Below, piece by piece: positions 54,412-64,000 of a DNA stretch of 64,000 nucleotides (position 1 is its first letter; each line of letters begins with the position of its first letter). A program made the position numbers and the translations under genes. The DNA comes from an uncultured Clostridia bacterium (GTDB lineage: Bacteria; Bacillota; Clostridia; UBA1381): the NCBI GenBank assembly GCA_934454035.1, contig CAKSFY010000001.1, positions 62,001 through 126,000 on the forward strand, in the 5' to 3' direction. The notes below the pieces were generated by a model. The model ran no database searches. It saw only the letters and a program-made list of their open reading frames with translations, and had not been told where the DNA came from.

Positions 54412-55794
54412 TTAATTTCCTTTATAGTATTTTTCGAGTATGTCATCGCTTACTCTGTCAAGTTCTGATTTCGGCAGCATTGAAAGAAGCTCCCAGCCCA
54501 GATTCAAAGTAGTTTCGATTGTCCTGTTGTCGCTTCTGCTCTGATTTAAGAACTTTTCCTCAAAGGCGCGGCCGAATTCAAGATATTTTTTATCCGTATC
54601 GGAAAGTTCATCCTCACCTATAACCGACGCAAGAGAACGCGCATCCTCAACCTTTGAATACGCTGCAAACAACTGATTCGACAGTGCCGGGTGATCCTCT
54701 CTTGTAAAGCCCTCGCCGATACCGTCTTTCATAAGTCTTGAAAGCGACGGCAAAATCGCAACCGGCGGATAAATTCCCTGGAGCGAAAGACTTCTGTCCA
54801 AAACTATCTGTCCCTCCGTAATATAGCCCGTAAGGTCGGGAACAGGGTGAGTTATATCATCATTGGGCATAGTCAGAATAGGCACCTGCGTTACGGAACC
54901 CTTTGCATCCTTAACAATTCCTGCGCGTTCATAAAGCGACGCCAGGTCCGAGTAAAGATAACCCGGGAACCCTTTTCTTGACGGGATTTCTCCTTTTGAT
55001 GAAGAAATCTCACGCAGAGCCTCCGCATATGAGGTCATATCCGTAAGTATTACCAAAACATGCATATTATGAGTAAATGCAAGATATTCCGCAGCAGTGA
55101 GCGCACATCTGGGTGTGATAATTCTTTCAACAACCGGGTCGTTTGAAAGATTCAAAAACATTACAACTTTCTGCAGTACTCCGCTTTCCTCAAATGAACG
55201 CTTAAAAAAGTCAGCCACATCGTGCTTTACACCCATAGCCGCAAATACAATCGCAAAATTATCGTCGTCACTGCCGGAGTCGGTGATTTTTGACTGTGCG
55301 GCAAGCTGAACCGCCAATGCGTCGTGCGGCATACCGTCGCCCGAGAAAATAGGCAGCTTCTGACCTCTTATCAATGTTGAAAGTGCGTCTATAGACGATA
55401 TACCCGTTTGAATAAAGTTGTTAGGATATTCTCTCGCAACAGGATTTATAGGCTTTCCGTTTACATCACGCATCTCATCGGCACAGTAGTCTCCGAGTCC
55501 GTCGATAGGTCTCCCGATACCGTCCATAATTCTGCCGAGCATTTCCTTTGAAAGTGCAAGCTCCATAGGCTTACCGGTCATTTTCGTCTTTGTATTGGTA
55601 AGTGAAAGTCCGTTTGTTCCCTCAAAAACCTGGATAATCGCTTTATCCTGCGAAATACCGATTATTCTTCCCATTTTATGAGTCTCGTCATCAACCGTCA
55701 TTGTAACGACTTCGTCATAGGAGGCACCCTTTACTCCCTCGATAACGGCAAGAGGTCCTTCGATATTTTTAAGTCCCAAATATTCAATTGCCAT
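54412..55794 (-). CDS. atpB: V-type ATPase subunit B
   Basis: 460 residues, the non-catalytic nucleotide-site subunit of the V1/A1 head. [18 protein letters not shown] at the N-terminus, [41 protein letters not shown], and [19 protein letters not shown]. It has GDGMPHD instead of an intact Walker A, as B subunits do. Between A and D, with AAGGAGG before its ATG. Confidence 0.96.
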   Translation of the reverse strand: MAIEYLGLKNIEGPLAVIEGVKGASYDEVVTMTVDDETHKMGRIIGISQDKAIIQVFEGTNGLSLTNTKTKMTGKPMELALSKEMLGRIMDGIGRPIDGLGDYCADEMRDVNGKPINPVAREYPNNFIQTGISSIDALSTLIRGQKLPIFSGDGMPHDALAVQLAAQSKITDSGSDDDNFAIVFAAMGVKHDVADFFKRSFEESGVLQKVVMFLNLSNDPVVERIITPRCALTAAEYLAFTHNMHVLVILTDMTSYAEALREISSSKGEIPSRKGFPGYLYSDLASLYERAGIVKDAKGSVTQVPILTMPNDDITHPVPDLTGYITEGQIVLDRSLSLQGIYPPVAILPSLSRLMKDGIGEGFTREDHPALSNQLFAAYSKVEDARSLASVIGEDELSDTDKKYLEFGRAFEEKFLNQSRSDNRTIETTLNLGWELLSMLPKSELDRVSDDILEKYYKGN

Positions 55795-55809
55795 AACGCC
55801 AGCCTCCTT

Positions 55810-57576
55810 TTACTTTTCAGTCCTGATTATGTTATCTACAGTCTCTGTAATTTTTTTATTCAAGTCATCAAATGCCGACAAATCATCATTCGGAATATTA
55901 TACTTCATTCTGATAACTTCATCACAGATTCCGCTCTTTCTCACCGCTGAGAATACGACTCCGTTTTCCACAACCTTCATTATTCCGTCATACAAATTGA
56001 GAATCGTTTCCATCATTTTATTCTGTTTCTGCATAGGAACATAAGTATCATCCTTATGATACGCGTTCTGTTGCAGGAATCCGAGCCTTATTACCCTTGC
56101 GATTTCCAGAACCGCACGCTGCTCGTCCGGGAGGACATCCTCTCCGATAAGCTTTACTATCTCCATAAGCTTGCTTTCTTCCTGCAAAATGCTGACCAGC
56201 TTAGCTCTGTTTTTAACAAATTTGGAATCAATATTTTCCGAATACCAGTCGCTCAAATCGTCCAGGTATTCCGAATAGCTTGTGAGCCACGCAATAGCCG
56301 GATAATGGCGCGCATATGCAAGAGATTTATCAAGTGCCCAGAAACATCTGATAAAACGCTTTGTATTCTGGGTTACCGGTTCCGAAAAATCCGCCCCCTG
56401 CGGTGAAACCGCTCCTATAATTGTAACCGAGCCTTCGGAGCCGTTTAAGTTATCCACATATCCTGCACGCTCGTAAAATCCCGAAAGTCTTGAAGCAAGA
56501 TATGCCGGGAAACCCTCCTCCGCAGGCATTTCCTCAAGACGTCCGGAAATTTCTCTCAAAGCCTCCGCCCATCGGGAAGTTGAATCCGCCATAATTGCAA
56601 CATGATATCCCATATCTCTGTAATACTCGGCAAGCGTGATTCCCGTATAAATGCTTGCTTCACGCGCTGCAACAGGCATATTTGAAGTATTTGCAATAAG
56701 CACGGTTCTGTCCAAAAGCGGTTTGCCCGATTTCGGGTCAAGAAGCTCTGAAAATTCTTCCAGAACCTGCGTCATTTCGTTTCCTCTTTCGCCGCAGCCG
56801 ATATACACTATTATGTCCGCGTCAGACCATTTTGCAAGCTGATGCTGTGTCATTGTCTTTCCCGTTCCGAATCCGCCCGGAATAGCAGCCGCTCCGCCTT
56901 TTGCAATCGGGAACATAGTGTCAATTACTCTCTGTCCCGTTACAAGCGGCATCGAAATGGTTCTGCGCTCGGTAAATGGTCTCGCTGTTTTTATCGGCCA
57001 CTCCTGCGTCATTGTAACGTCTTTTTCTCCGTCCGGGGTTTTTAATTTCAGAATCGTATCGGCAATTGTGTAATCGCCGTCTTCGGCAACCCATGTAACC
57101 TCACCCGAAAGCTTCGGTGAAAGCATTACTCTGTGCGTTATAAGCGAGGTTTCCGGAACCTCCGCAATTATGTCTCCGCCCTTAAGCTTATCGCCCGGCT
57201 TTACTTTAATTGTTGTTTTCCATTTTTTGCTCTCGTCAAGTGACTTTAAAGTCAACCCCCTTCCGATAAAAGAACCGGAAAGCTCCTTTATGCTTTTTAA
57301 AGGTCTTTCTATTCCGTCAAATATGTTGGACAGTATCCCCGGAGCAAGCATAACCGAAAACGGTTTGTTCATCGAATATACCGGCTCGCCGGGTTTTAAT
57401 CCCGAGGTTTCTTCATAAACCTGAATTACGGCGGCATCGGATTTGATTCCGATTACTTCGCCTATAAGCTTCATATTGCCGACCAAAACCATTTCCAGCA
57501 TTTTTAAAGAGCTGTTGCCCTTCGCTTCGACAACAGGGCCGTTTATACTGTAAATATATCCTTCATTCTTATTCAA
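55810..57576 (-). CDS. atpA: V-type ATPase subunit A (catalytic)
   Basis: 588 residues with a TTG start, GGAGG 8 nt upstream. Walker A GGFGTGKT at about residues 233-240, then IVYIGCGERGNEM, and the extra A-subunit domain before it (KLSGEVTWVAEDGDY). [28 protein letters not shown] further on is the arginine/active-site region (split: [15 protein letters not shown]). Hydrolyses or makes ATP, coupled to H+ or Na+ flow. Gap to B is 15 nt. Confidence 0.96.
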   Translation of the reverse strand: MNKNEGYIYSINGPVVEAKGNSSLKMLEMVLVGNMKLIGEVIGIKSDAAVIQVYEETSGLKPGEPVYSMNKPFSVMLAPGILSNIFDGIERPLKSIKELSGSFIGRGLTLKSLDESKKWKTTIKVKPGDKLKGGDIIAEVPETSLITHRVMLSPKLSGEVTWVAEDGDYTIADTILKLKTPDGEKDVTMTQEWPIKTARPFTERRTISMPLVTGQRVIDTMFPIAKGGAAAIPGGFGTGKTMTQHQLAKWSDADIIVYIGCGERGNEMTQVLEEFSELLDPKSGKPLLDRTVLIANTSNMPVAAREASIYTGITLAEYYRDMGYHVAIMADSTSRWAEALREISGRLEEMPAEEGFPAYLASRLSGFYERAGYVDNLNGSEGSVTIIGAVSPQGADFSEPVTQNTKRFIRCFWALDKSLAYARHYPAIAWLTSYSEYLDDLSDWYSENIDSKFVKNRAKLVSILQEESKLMEIVKLIGEDVLPDEQRAVLEIARVIRLGFLQQNAYHKDDTYVPMQKQNKMMETILNLYDGIMKVVENGVVFSAVRKSGICDEVIRMKYNIPNDDLSAFDDLNKKITETVDNIIRTEK

Positions 57577-57590
57577 AATCCGACCCTCCC

Positions 57591-58175
57591 TTACGCATTT
57601 ATATTAAGTCCGCTTGTTTTCAAAAAGCCGCTGCGCTTTTCGTCAAGCATTTCCTTAATGGTATAATCCACCGACAAATTACCGCATCTTGCCGCAAGAC
57701 CGCCTGTAAAGTCATTGCCGCAGGGCATAACCGTACAGCCGGGAACGGCTTTTTCCAAATCTTCTTTATAAGCCGAATCCTTTTGTGAAATCCGGATTTC
57801 TCCGACGCCGACCTCAGCACACGCTTTTTTTGCCAGATTTACAAGCCAATCCTTATATTCCGGTGACGAAACAAATTCGTCAAGCTTGCTTTTTACCTCG
57901 CTGAAAACTTCGTCGATTATATCCTCACGCATTTTTAAAACCTGTTTTTTTGCCGCCATTTCATGCTTTAGAATCCGCTCGTTTTCTTCCTTTGAATATT
58001 TGCTTACCGCTCTTTGAATATCTTCGTAAGCGTCCTTCAAAAGCTCTGTTTCCTTTTCACCGACGGCATGCTTTTTCTTATCTTCAAGCTCTTTTACCGC
58101 CTTTTCCTTTTGTGCCTGTGCTTCGGACAAAATTACATTTGAAAAATCGGCAAGCTTTTTTTCTATATCTGCCAT
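57591..58175 (-). CDS. atpE: V-type ATPase subunit E (peripheral stalk)
   Basis: 194 residues. The N-terminal half is a charged coiled coil (ILSEAQAQKEKAVKELEDKKK, and KHEMAAKKQVLKMREDII), the C-terminal half the small globular domain that contacts A and B (GGLAARCGNLSVDYTIKEML). With the G/H-type protein it forms the stator. It lies 14 nt ahead of subunit A and 24 nt after F. Confidence 0.88.
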   Translation of the reverse strand: MADIEKKLADFSNVILSEAQAQKEKAVKELEDKKKHAVGEKETELLKDAYEDIQRAVSKYSKEENERILKHEMAAKKQVLKMREDIIDEVFSEVKSKLDEFVSSPEYKDWLVNLAKKACAEVGVGEIRISQKDSAYKEDLEKAVPGCTVMPCGNDFTGGLAARCGNLSVDYTIKEMLDEKRSGFLKTSGLNINA

Positions 58176-58199
58176 ACACTATCATTTCCCTTCATAGCA

Positions 58200-58508
58200 T
58201 TACAATTTCAGTCCTATTGCTTCGCGGACATAATTATTAATACTGTTTACAATATCACGGCTTCCGTGCCTGTCCGGGATTTCCACAATCAGCGGAACCG
58301 GACTGTTCATTTTAAGGTCGCTTATCTTTTCGGGAATAAGCTTTCCCAGCTTTTCGGTGAGCAGCACAATGCCTATTTCGGGGTCGGCGCAAACCTTGTC
58401 AAGTTCCTTTGAGACCTCATCGGCAGTGTGCAGAACGCATCCCTCAATCCCTGCCAGGCGCATACCGATTTGAGTATCGATATTATCGCTTATAAGATAC
58501 ATTTCCAT
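58200..58508 (-). CDS. atpF: V-type ATPase subunit F
   Basis: 102 residues, Rossmann-like central-stalk subunit that binds D. YLISDNIDTQIGMRLAGIEG at the start, PEIGIVLLTEKLGKLIPEKI and PLIVEIPDRHGS are the conserved blocks. AGAGG precedes the ATG. It lies between K and E. Confidence 0.9.
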   Translation of the reverse strand: MEMYLISDNIDTQIGMRLAGIEGCVLHTADEVSKELDKVCADPEIGIVLLTEKLGKLIPEKISDLKMNSPVPLIVEIPDRHGSRDIVNSINNYVREAIGLKL

Positions 58509-58523
58509 AATTATGACCTCTTT

Positions 58524-58940
58524 TTAGCTGAACAGAATCAAAAGTGATATAATAAGTCCGTAAAGTGCAATACCTTCGGCAAGTGCAACGAAGATAAGTG
58601 TTTTACCCATGATTTTCTCATTCTCGCTCATAGCGCCGATAGCAGCAGATGCAGCGGAGGAAACGGCAATACCGCCACCTATGCCCGAAAGACCTGTTGC
58701 AAGTGCCGCACCAACATACATAAGACCGTCAACCGCCTGACCTGCCTCACCGCTTGCTGCTGCAAATGCCGGAACTGCGTTTGCGAACATTGCTATGCTT
58801 GCAATTGCAAAAAGCGAGAAAAAGCTGATTACATTCATAAGAATACACTGTTTACCCTTTGAGCAGCCGCTTGCGCGATACCAAATAAAGGGAACCAAAA
58901 CACTTGAAAGCATTAATACCAATAAAATTTTAATCAACAT
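58524..58940 (-). CDS. atpK: V-type ATPase membrane rotor subunit K (proteolipid)
   Basis: 138 residues. The C-terminal 70 form the c-type hairpin: ALATGLSGIGGGIAVSSAAS, then ENEKIMGKTLIFVALAEGIA with the ion-binding Glu in the second helix. In front are two more hydrophobic segments (LIKILLVLMLSSVLVPFIW and ISFFSLFAIASIAMFA) that lack c-hairpin features, so this is one c-hairpin with an added N-terminal pair, not the double hairpin of Enterococcus NtpK. Whether H+ or Na+ is carried cannot be decided without structure-based comparison of the ligands. Confidence 0.87.
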   Translation of the reverse strand: MLIKILLVLMLSSVLVPFIWYRASGCSKGKQCILMNVISFFSLFAIASIAMFANAVPAFAAASGEAGQAVDGLMYVGAALATGLSGIGGGIAVSSAASAAIGAMSENEKIMGKTLIFVALAEGIALYGLIISLLILFS

Positions 58941-58975
58941 AATAACAACATTCCTTTCGTAGTTAAAAATATAAT

Positions 58976-60853
58976 TTACTTTGCGGCAATAAACGGTTTT
59001 CCGTCGCCTTTAAAATATCGGCTGAACATCTCGTAGTATTCGAGACGAAGCACTTGTATTCCGACTATCAGTCCTTCAAGTCCCATAACAAGGGCATTGC
59101 CGAATATTTTTACAATAATTCCACCGATTCCGCTGCCTGCAAGCATTGTGACCGCAAGCATCATTCCGACGTGAATAATGGCAAATGCGCCCACACGCAG
59201 GAACGAAATCGTGTTTGTAACAAAGCTCAAAAGCACATCGAACATTTCAAAAAAGCTTTCGACAAAGAACATTCCGTCCTTTTTGGTTTTGTTCTCCGCT
59301 CCCGAAACAAGCTCGGTAAGAGGAATTTCAAGAAACATAAGAACAAATGTTACCGCCATCAGTATTCCGAGAAGCTTAGAGCTTATTCCGAGTTTTAAAA
59401 CCATGTTCAAAACCAAAAGCAGCATTGAGACATAAAATACAAGTCCCGATACTCCATTAGGGCTGAACAACAGCTTTCCGATGTCTTTTTCCTTAACCGA
59501 ATTTATCATATTAAGAACCATGCATATCAAAATCAGCCCGATTCCCAGCGTAACCGCGCCGATAAGCATGAACATTATCTGGTCTAGCGGTTCTATAAGC
59601 CGTACCGAGGATAAAATCTCTTCATTCCCGAACACGCTACCGTATATAAACCCAAATCCGATTCCCGATACGCCCACCGCCGAAATAATAGCCGCAAGCT
59701 TGTTTTTCGTCTTTCTGTACAGAAAATACCCGGCAATTGCAAAAATTGCACTTTGTCCGACATCGCCGAACATTATTCCGTAGAGCAGGAAATATGTAAT
59801 TGCAAAAAATATCGTCGGGTCAATCTCGCCGTAGCTCGGCAATCCGTACATATTTACAAACATCTCAAACGGTCTTATCAGCTCGGGATTTTTAAGCTTT
59901 GTGGGCGGCTTGACATTCTTCATCATATTCCTTGCGTCATCCATGAAGAATATGAGCGACTCATCCGAATGAGCCTCCTTGTCAAGCTTTTTTGCTTCCT
60001 TGACCGGCATCCAGCCGACTATATAAAAGAAATCGTTACTGTGCGCCGCCTTTCGTTTTAAGGCTTCATACTTCATATGCTCTTTTGCATATTCGTAAAT
60101 TCCGAGCAGCGTATCCAAATTTTTTACCGCTGCCGCTTTAATCTCCTCATCAACCCTTGAAATATCTTCTTTTAACGTCTCATTCTGCTTTTGGAGATAT
60201 TTGCAGGTTTCCTGCGGTGTTCCGATCGCCGCGTCCGGAATAACAAGCTCATCAAAATAAAGCGAATCAAAAACTGCATTTATTTTTTCGGCATGTGATT
60301 TCGGGGCAAAATAAAATCCCCAAATATCCTCTTTTTCTTCAGAAGTTTTTAAAAAGATTGCCTCTATGTCTCCCAAAAAAGTTTTTAAGGTTTTGTAGCT
60401 GCTCTTCGGCATTCTGCCGAAATGATAATCTATAAACCGAAAATGCAGAAGCTTTGTAAGATCCACATCTACATTTACCAGATTATCAAACTGATGAATG
60501 ATTTTCTCATTCTCCGAAATCCTCGACAAATTAAGTTCCTTCTCACTGCTTATATCAGCGATTTGCTTTTCCGCGTTATCCAGGAAACCGGACATTTCCT
60601 CATAACTCAGCGAGATTTTTCCGCCGGAGCCATCAGGCTCGATATTGGCTGCGGAAAGAATATTTTTTGCCGCATTAAACAAGTTATCAAATCTTGCGTC
60701 CTCCTCAAACGGAACGAGCTTTTCTCCGTTTTCGAGAACAGATACGGCATTTTCCAAATGTATTTCCCTGCCGACAACATACTTTGAAACCAGCTTGTCG
60801 AAATCACTGATTTTTCCGGCAATTGTTACGGCTTCCATTTTTAGAACTGACAA
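58976..60853 (-). CDS. atpI: V-type ATPase subunit I (membrane stator)
   Basis: 625 residues with a TTG start and AAGGAG 8 nt upstream; relatives also begin with a short segment before K-M. The N-terminal 320 residues are cytosolic and coiled. The C-terminal half has about seven helices, among them ITYFLLYGIMFGDVGQ, a family marker, and the conserved Arg region NTISFLRVGAFAIIHVGMM next to the ion path. It forms the half-channels beside the K ring. Confidence 0.94.
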   Translation of the reverse strand: MSVLKMEAVTIAGKISDFDKLVSKYVVGREIHLENAVSVLENGEKLVPFEEDARFDNLFNAAKNILSAANIEPDGSGGKISLSYEEMSGFLDNAEKQIADISSEKELNLSRISENEKIIHQFDNLVNVDVDLTKLLHFRFIDYHFGRMPKSSYKTLKTFLGDIEAIFLKTSEEKEDIWGFYFAPKSHAEKINAVFDSLYFDELVIPDAAIGTPQETCKYLQKQNETLKEDISRVDEEIKAAAVKNLDTLLGIYEYAKEHMKYEALKRKAAHSNDFFYIVGWMPVKEAKKLDKEAHSDESLIFFMDDARNMMKNVKPPTKLKNPELIRPFEMFVNMYGLPSYGEIDPTIFFAITYFLLYGIMFGDVGQSAIFAIAGYFLYRKTKNKLAAIISAVGVSGIGFGFIYGSVFGNEEILSSVRLIEPLDQIMFMLIGAVTLGIGLILICMVLNMINSVKEKDIGKLLFSPNGVSGLVFYVSMLLLVLNMVLKLGISSKLLGILMAVTFVLMFLEIPLTELVSGAENKTKKDGMFFVESFFEMFDVLLSFVTNTISFLRVGAFAIIHVGMMLAVTMLAGSGIGGIIVKIFGNALVMGLEGLIVGIQVLRLEYYEMFSRYFKGDGKPFIAAK

Positions 60854-60873
60854 GTTATCATCTCCTTACCTGC

Positions 60874-61908
60874 TCATTCGATACATATGTAATTTCTGAT
60901 TATATCGGGTGAAATCCCATAGCGCACACCCTCGATTATTGTCTTTATATTTTCTTCCTCCGCAGTCAGCAGACAAAAGAATGCAAAAACCTGGGTTATT
61001 GTTTCGGGATACAGCTTATATGCTTTTTTTGCGTTTTTGTAATATATATTTTTATAATTATGCTCAATAAATGCATTATCGCCGTCTGCGTCCAGTATAT
61101 CGGCATAATTTGTCCCTGCGATAATCCTTTCGGCTTCTTCCGTACTGTCCGCTTCAACCACCGCCGATATTTCCTCGCTCGAAAGCCTGTAATACACAGG
61201 TATCAGATATGTATAAACAAGCTCTGCCGGTGTTTTGAAATATCTTTTGCAGCGATATATCCACATTATATTGAGATAGTCAATAAGCGTGCCTACATAC
61301 TTTAAAAATACATCATCACCCGAAACATATTTTTTTGCTTCGGACCAAAGCTTTCCGAAATACAGACGGTCAAGCATCATACAAATGCCGGGATAGTCAC
61401 TGTTTCTCGACACCGCTCTTTCCAGAACCGGGCAGAAAACCGTATTTCTGCAGGCAGCCGCAACATCGGCAACTGTCTTGCTGCCGGTCAGCTGCTCGGT
61501 GTCGATTCCCGAATGCTCTTTAAAAAATCCGCCCGTCATATTTTTAATTTCTCCGGGAATGGCTCGCTCATGTCCGAAAATTCTTCCGAGAGCAATTTTT
61601 AAAACCGTGATTTCCGACTTCATGAACAAAAACCGCAGGATTTTCCGTTCTTTGTGTCCCACAAACTTGTAAAGCTTTTGATAATCACTGTCAAACTTTC
61701 GCTCTATATGCTCCTCCAGCGCTCCTCTGTGAACCGCTCCGTCATTCATATCCGATATGAACGGTGCATAATAAGTCTGCTTTAAGTATGAGCTTATTTC
61801 TCCGACGGAATGCTTTTCAAGCATGGCATTGTAATCATCGGCAGTTAAATACCCCGAATGCATCGCCTTTATCTTGGTTGACAAGGCGCAAAAATCATTA
61901 TTCATCAT
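60874..61908 (-). CDS. atpC: V-type ATPase subunit C (AC39/d type)
   Basis: 344 residues from the first of two adjacent ATGs (GGAGG 6 nt upstream). Helical subunit that seats the central stalk on the K ring. ALSTKIKAMHSGYLTADDY at the N-terminus, FLFMKSEITVLKIALG and DYLNIMWIYRCKRYFKTP in the three-fold helical body, typical of NtpC. It stands before subunit I rather than after E, which is unusual. Gap to I is 20 nt. Confidence 0.88.
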   Translation of the reverse strand: MMNNDFCALSTKIKAMHSGYLTADDYNAMLEKHSVGEISSYLKQTYYAPFISDMNDGAVHRGALEEHIERKFDSDYQKLYKFVGHKERKILRFLFMKSEITVLKIALGRIFGHERAIPGEIKNMTGGFFKEHSGIDTEQLTGSKTVADVAAACRNTVFCPVLERAVSRNSDYPGICMMLDRLYFGKLWSEAKKYVSGDDVFLKYVGTLIDYLNIMWIYRCKRYFKTPAELVYTYLIPVYYRLSSEEISAVVEADSTEEAERIIAGTNYADILDADGDNAFIEHNYKNIYYKNAKKAYKLYPETITQVFAFFCLLTAEEENIKTIIEGVRYGISPDIIRNYICIE

Positions 61909-61924
61909 TCTCCGCCTCCGGTTT

Positions 61925-62239
61925 TCAGACAATTCCGATAATTTCGTTATAAATCGAATTTACCCATTCATCTTTTTTATTTTTGCGGACTTCATCGAGA
62001 TTTTCCTCCGCTTTTTTGTAAGTTTGGGTTATTTCCTCTATTTTTTTATCCGCATAATTTTTTTCGGTAGTTTTGATTGTTTCGTACTTTTTCGAAACTC
62101 TGCCATTTATGTCATTACGAATGTTTTCTACATCCTTATCAATATCGCTTTTCAATCCTGATTTCATTTTTTGCGCCTCCATGATAATTTCCTGTGCGCG
62201 CTCTTCAATATTGATAATCCGATTTATCACATTTTCCAT
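61925..62239 (-). CDS. V-type ATPase subunit G/H-like stalk protein
   Basis: 104 residues, ATG at 62239 with AGGGAG 9 nt upstream. Almost entirely a charged coiled coil (NRIINIEERAQEIIMEAQKM, KTTEKNYADKKIEEITQTYK). This fits the peripheral-stalk partner of subunit E, named G or H, which is the usual first gene of clostridial V-ATPase operons. Coiled coils are weak evidence alone; the position supports it. The preceding gene's stop is only 19 nt upstream. Confidence 0.78.
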   Translation of the reverse strand: MENVINRIINIEERAQEIIMEAQKMKSGLKSDIDKDVENIRNDINGRVSKKYETIKTTEKNYADKKIEEITQTYKKAEENLDEVRKNKKDEWVNSIYNEIIGIV

Positions 62240-62258
62240 AAAAATCAACTCCCTTATG

Positions 62259-63626
62259 CTAATTTTTAAGACTTTGCAGCGGTGCCGGAATACGTCCGCC
62301 TCTTTTTATAAATTCGTCGCTTGCCGCCTTTTTTACTGCCATAACCGGGCCGCTGCCCAGCAGACCGCCAAACTCGACTGTATCGCCGACATCCTTGCCC
62401 GGTGCCGGTATGATTCTGACTGCCGTTGTTTTTGAGTTAACCATACCTATTGCCGCTTCGTCGGCAATAATTGCCGAAATTGTTGCGGCGGAGGTATCAC
62501 CCGGAACAACTATCATGTCAAGTCCGACCGAGCATACACAGGTCATGGCTTCAAGCTTTTCAAGCTGCAAAACTCCGCTTTTTGCGGCGCTTATCATTCC
62601 GGCGTCCTCGCTTACGGGAATAAAAGCTCCCGATAATCCGCCGACATATGACGATGCCATAACACCGCCTTTTTTTACTGCGTCATTTAAAAGTGCGAGC
62701 GCCGCGGTTGTTCCGTGAGTTCCGCAGGTTTCAAGTCCCATTTCCTCCAATATATATGCCACACTGTCACCGACTGCCGGAGTCGGTGCAAGCGACAGGT
62801 CAACTATTCCGAACGGAACATTTAATCTTTTTGAAGCTTCTGTTGCCACAAGCTGACCCATTCTCGTTATTTTAAATGCAGTGTTTTTTATTGTCTCGGC
62901 AACCGTTCCGAACGGTTCGCCCTTGACCTTTTCAAGCGCGCATTTTACAACTCCCGGGCCGCTTACTCCGACGTTTATAACACATTCGCCTTCGCCCTCG
63001 CCGTGAAAAGCGCCTGCCATAAACGGATTATCTTCAACCGCATTGCAGAACACCACCAGCTTGGCACAGGCAAATCCGCCGGAATCCTTTGTAAGTTCGG
63101 CTGCTTCTTTTACAACCTCGCCCATTTCTCTGACCGCGTCCATATTGATTCCTGCACGCGTAGAGCCTATGTTTACGCTTGAGCATACAATATCCGTTTC
63201 AGCCAAAGCCTTCGGAATCGATTTTATCAAAAGTTCTTCGCCCTTTGTTGTTCCTTTATGAACCAGTGCCGAAAAGCCGCCGATAAAATTCACACCGACC
63301 TTTTTCGCTGCCTTATCAAGAGTTTTGGCAAGCTTTACGCAATCGTCAACAGTCGGATTGTCAAGTGCGTCAACAATTGACGCAATCGGCGTTACCGAAA
63401 TTCTTTTATTTATAATCGGAATTCCGAACTGTTCTTCTATATCCTCGCCTGTTTTAACCAGATCTTTGGCATAAGTTGTGATTTTTTCGTAAATCTTTCC
63501 GCATGCCTTGCCAATATCGGGATCGGCGCAGCTTTTTAAGGATATACCCATTGTGATTGTTCTTATATCAAGATTTTCCTTGTCAATCATATTGATTGTT
63601 TCAAGTATTTCAAAAGGATTAATCAT
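62259..63626 (-). CDS. UPF0210 family protein (PFL-like fold, COG2848)
   Basis: 455 residues. Members share a pyruvate-formate-lyase-like barrel in structure but lack the glycyl-radical site. Seen: [20 protein letters not shown] at the start, [48 protein letters not shown] [38 protein letters not shown], and [16 protein letters not shown]. Function unknown. It is always found beside a UPF0237 ACT protein, as here. AAAGGAGG precedes the ATG. It may be cotranscribed with the V-ATPase genes downstream. Confidence 0.92.
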   Translation of the reverse strand: MINPFEILETINMIDKENLDIRTITMGISLKSCADPDIGKACGKIYEKITTYAKDLVKTGEDIEEQFGIPIINKRISVTPIASIVDALDNPTVDDCVKLAKTLDKAAKKVGVNFIGGFSALVHKGTTKGEELLIKSIPKALAETDIVCSSVNIGSTRAGINMDAVREMGEVVKEAAELTKDSGGFACAKLVVFCNAVEDNPFMAGAFHGEGEGECVINVGVSGPGVVKCALEKVKGEPFGTVAETIKNTAFKITRMGQLVATEASKRLNVPFGIVDLSLAPTPAVGDSVAYILEEMGLETCGTHGTTAALALLNDAVKKGGVMASSYVGGLSGAFIPVSEDAGMISAAKSGVLQLEKLEAMTCVCSVGLDMIVVPGDTSAATISAIIADEAAIGMVNSKTTAVRIIPAPGKDVGDTVEFGGLLGSGPVMAVKKAASDEFIKRGGRIPAPLQSLKN

Positions 63627-63638
63627 AGCTGCCTCCTT

Positions 63639-63902
63639 TTATATTCTATGCATTGAGGAGAACAGTTCTTCATTCTGCAAATGAATCGAAACACCTATTT
63701 TTTCTGCAACCTCATCAAGCTTTTGTGATATTTCCTTTACGGATTTTGAGGACATATCCACCAGCATAACCATGGTAAAAAGTCCCTGCATTATGGTTTG
63801 GGAAATATCAAGAATGTTAATATCATTCTGATAAAGTACATTGCTTACCTGTGCAATTATTCCCGTTTTGTCCTTTCCGACAACCGTTACTACAGCTTTC
63901 AT
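63639..63902 (-). CDS. UPF0237 ACT-domain protein
   Basis: 87 residues from the ATG at 63902, with AAGGAG 11 nt upstream; an upstream in-frame extension lacks an SD. A single ACT domain: VVTVVGKDKTGIIAQVSNVL opens it and LDISQTIMQGLFTMVMLVD follows. ACT domains bind amino acids or other small ligands. It is the regular partner of UPF0210, 12 nt downstream, and probably gives that protein ligand control. The ligand is unknown. Confidence 0.92.
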   Translation of the reverse strand: MKAVVTVVGKDKTGIIAQVSNVLYQNDINILDISQTIMQGLFTMVMLVDMSSKSVKEISQKLDEVAEKIGVSIHLQNEELFSSMHRI

Positions 63903-64000
63903 ACTAATTTGTTCTCCTTTAATTTTCAATATGTAAAATATTATTTAATTTCATATATAATAATACTATTTTTCAAAAAAATCCACCGCCATATTCAGGC

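Overview
The window is 64 kb of ordinary chromosome from a low-to-mid GC, endospore-forming member of the Clostridia (Bacillota). The evidence is the germination protease gene gpr behind a sigma-G-like promoter, a SPOCS (DUF3794)-LysM spore-type protein, a PdaB-like deacetylase, an SLH-domain surface protein, GatCAB, a V-type ATPase operon, YfmF/YfmH, an AhrC-type ARG box, and purine synthesis in which PurH is replaced by two separate genes. A rhamnulokinase, a family-2 beta-galactosidase and a secreted protein with carbohydrate-binding-like repeats suggest a user of plant or host glycans. The genus cannot be fixed from the sequence alone. I see no prophage, insertion sequence, CRISPR array or rRNA.

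Layout. 1-1.2 kb: a Wzz-type chain-length gene cut by the window edge, then tRNA-Leu(GAG) and tRNA-Gln(CTG). 1.2-5.5 kb: a large secreted repeat protein with a metallophosphoesterase domain, interrupted by an in-frame TAG. 5.6-9.8 kb: an AraC-type regulator divergent from beta-galactosidase, with a perfect 24-bp palindrome over the regulator promoter and a degenerate repeat element before the enzyme. 9.8-11.8 kb: a low-complexity 9-mer array, a LiaF-like membrane protein and a LysE-type exporter. 11.9-12.7 kb: a radical SAM protein. 12.8-19 kb: the purine operon purE-purM-purN-IMP cyclohydrolase-AICAR transformylase-purD-NUDIX, behind a leader with a small ORF and a terminator. 19-22.8 kb: gpr, yfmF, yfmH. 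22.9-30.2 kb (minus): AI-2E-family protein, two flavoproteins, a radical SAM protein and a zinc/manganese ABC importer in one tight cluster. 30.3-32.1 kb: SLH protein. 32.3-36.6 kb (minus): dxs-tlyA-ispE-comF. 36.7-38.4 kb: PnuC and the PdaB-like deacetylase. 38.4-40.4 kb: esterase-rimM-trmD. 40.4-40.8 kb: RNase P RNA (minus). 40.8-45.2 kb (minus): argD-argF-GNAT-MBL-argC with an ARG box on the promoter. 45.4-53.6 kb: rhamnulokinase, SPOCS-LysM, gatCAB, nrdR-mnmE. 53.8-63.9 kb (minus): UPF0237-UPF0210 followed without a visible break by a nine-gene V-ATPase operon.

How the parts work together. The purine operon covers several central steps to IMP and ends with a two-protein replacement of PurH. 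dxs and ispE are two steps of the MEP isoprenoid pathway. GatCAB and tRNA-Gln fit the transamidation route to Gln-tRNA. The arginine cluster is controlled as one unit by ArgR/AhrC. No clearly new multi-gene system is evident. The most interesting items are the amber-interrupted repeat protein, the purine leader, the split PurH, a compound hairpin after yfmH, the GNAT and MBL genes inside the arginine operon, and the UPF pair leading into the V-ATPase operon.
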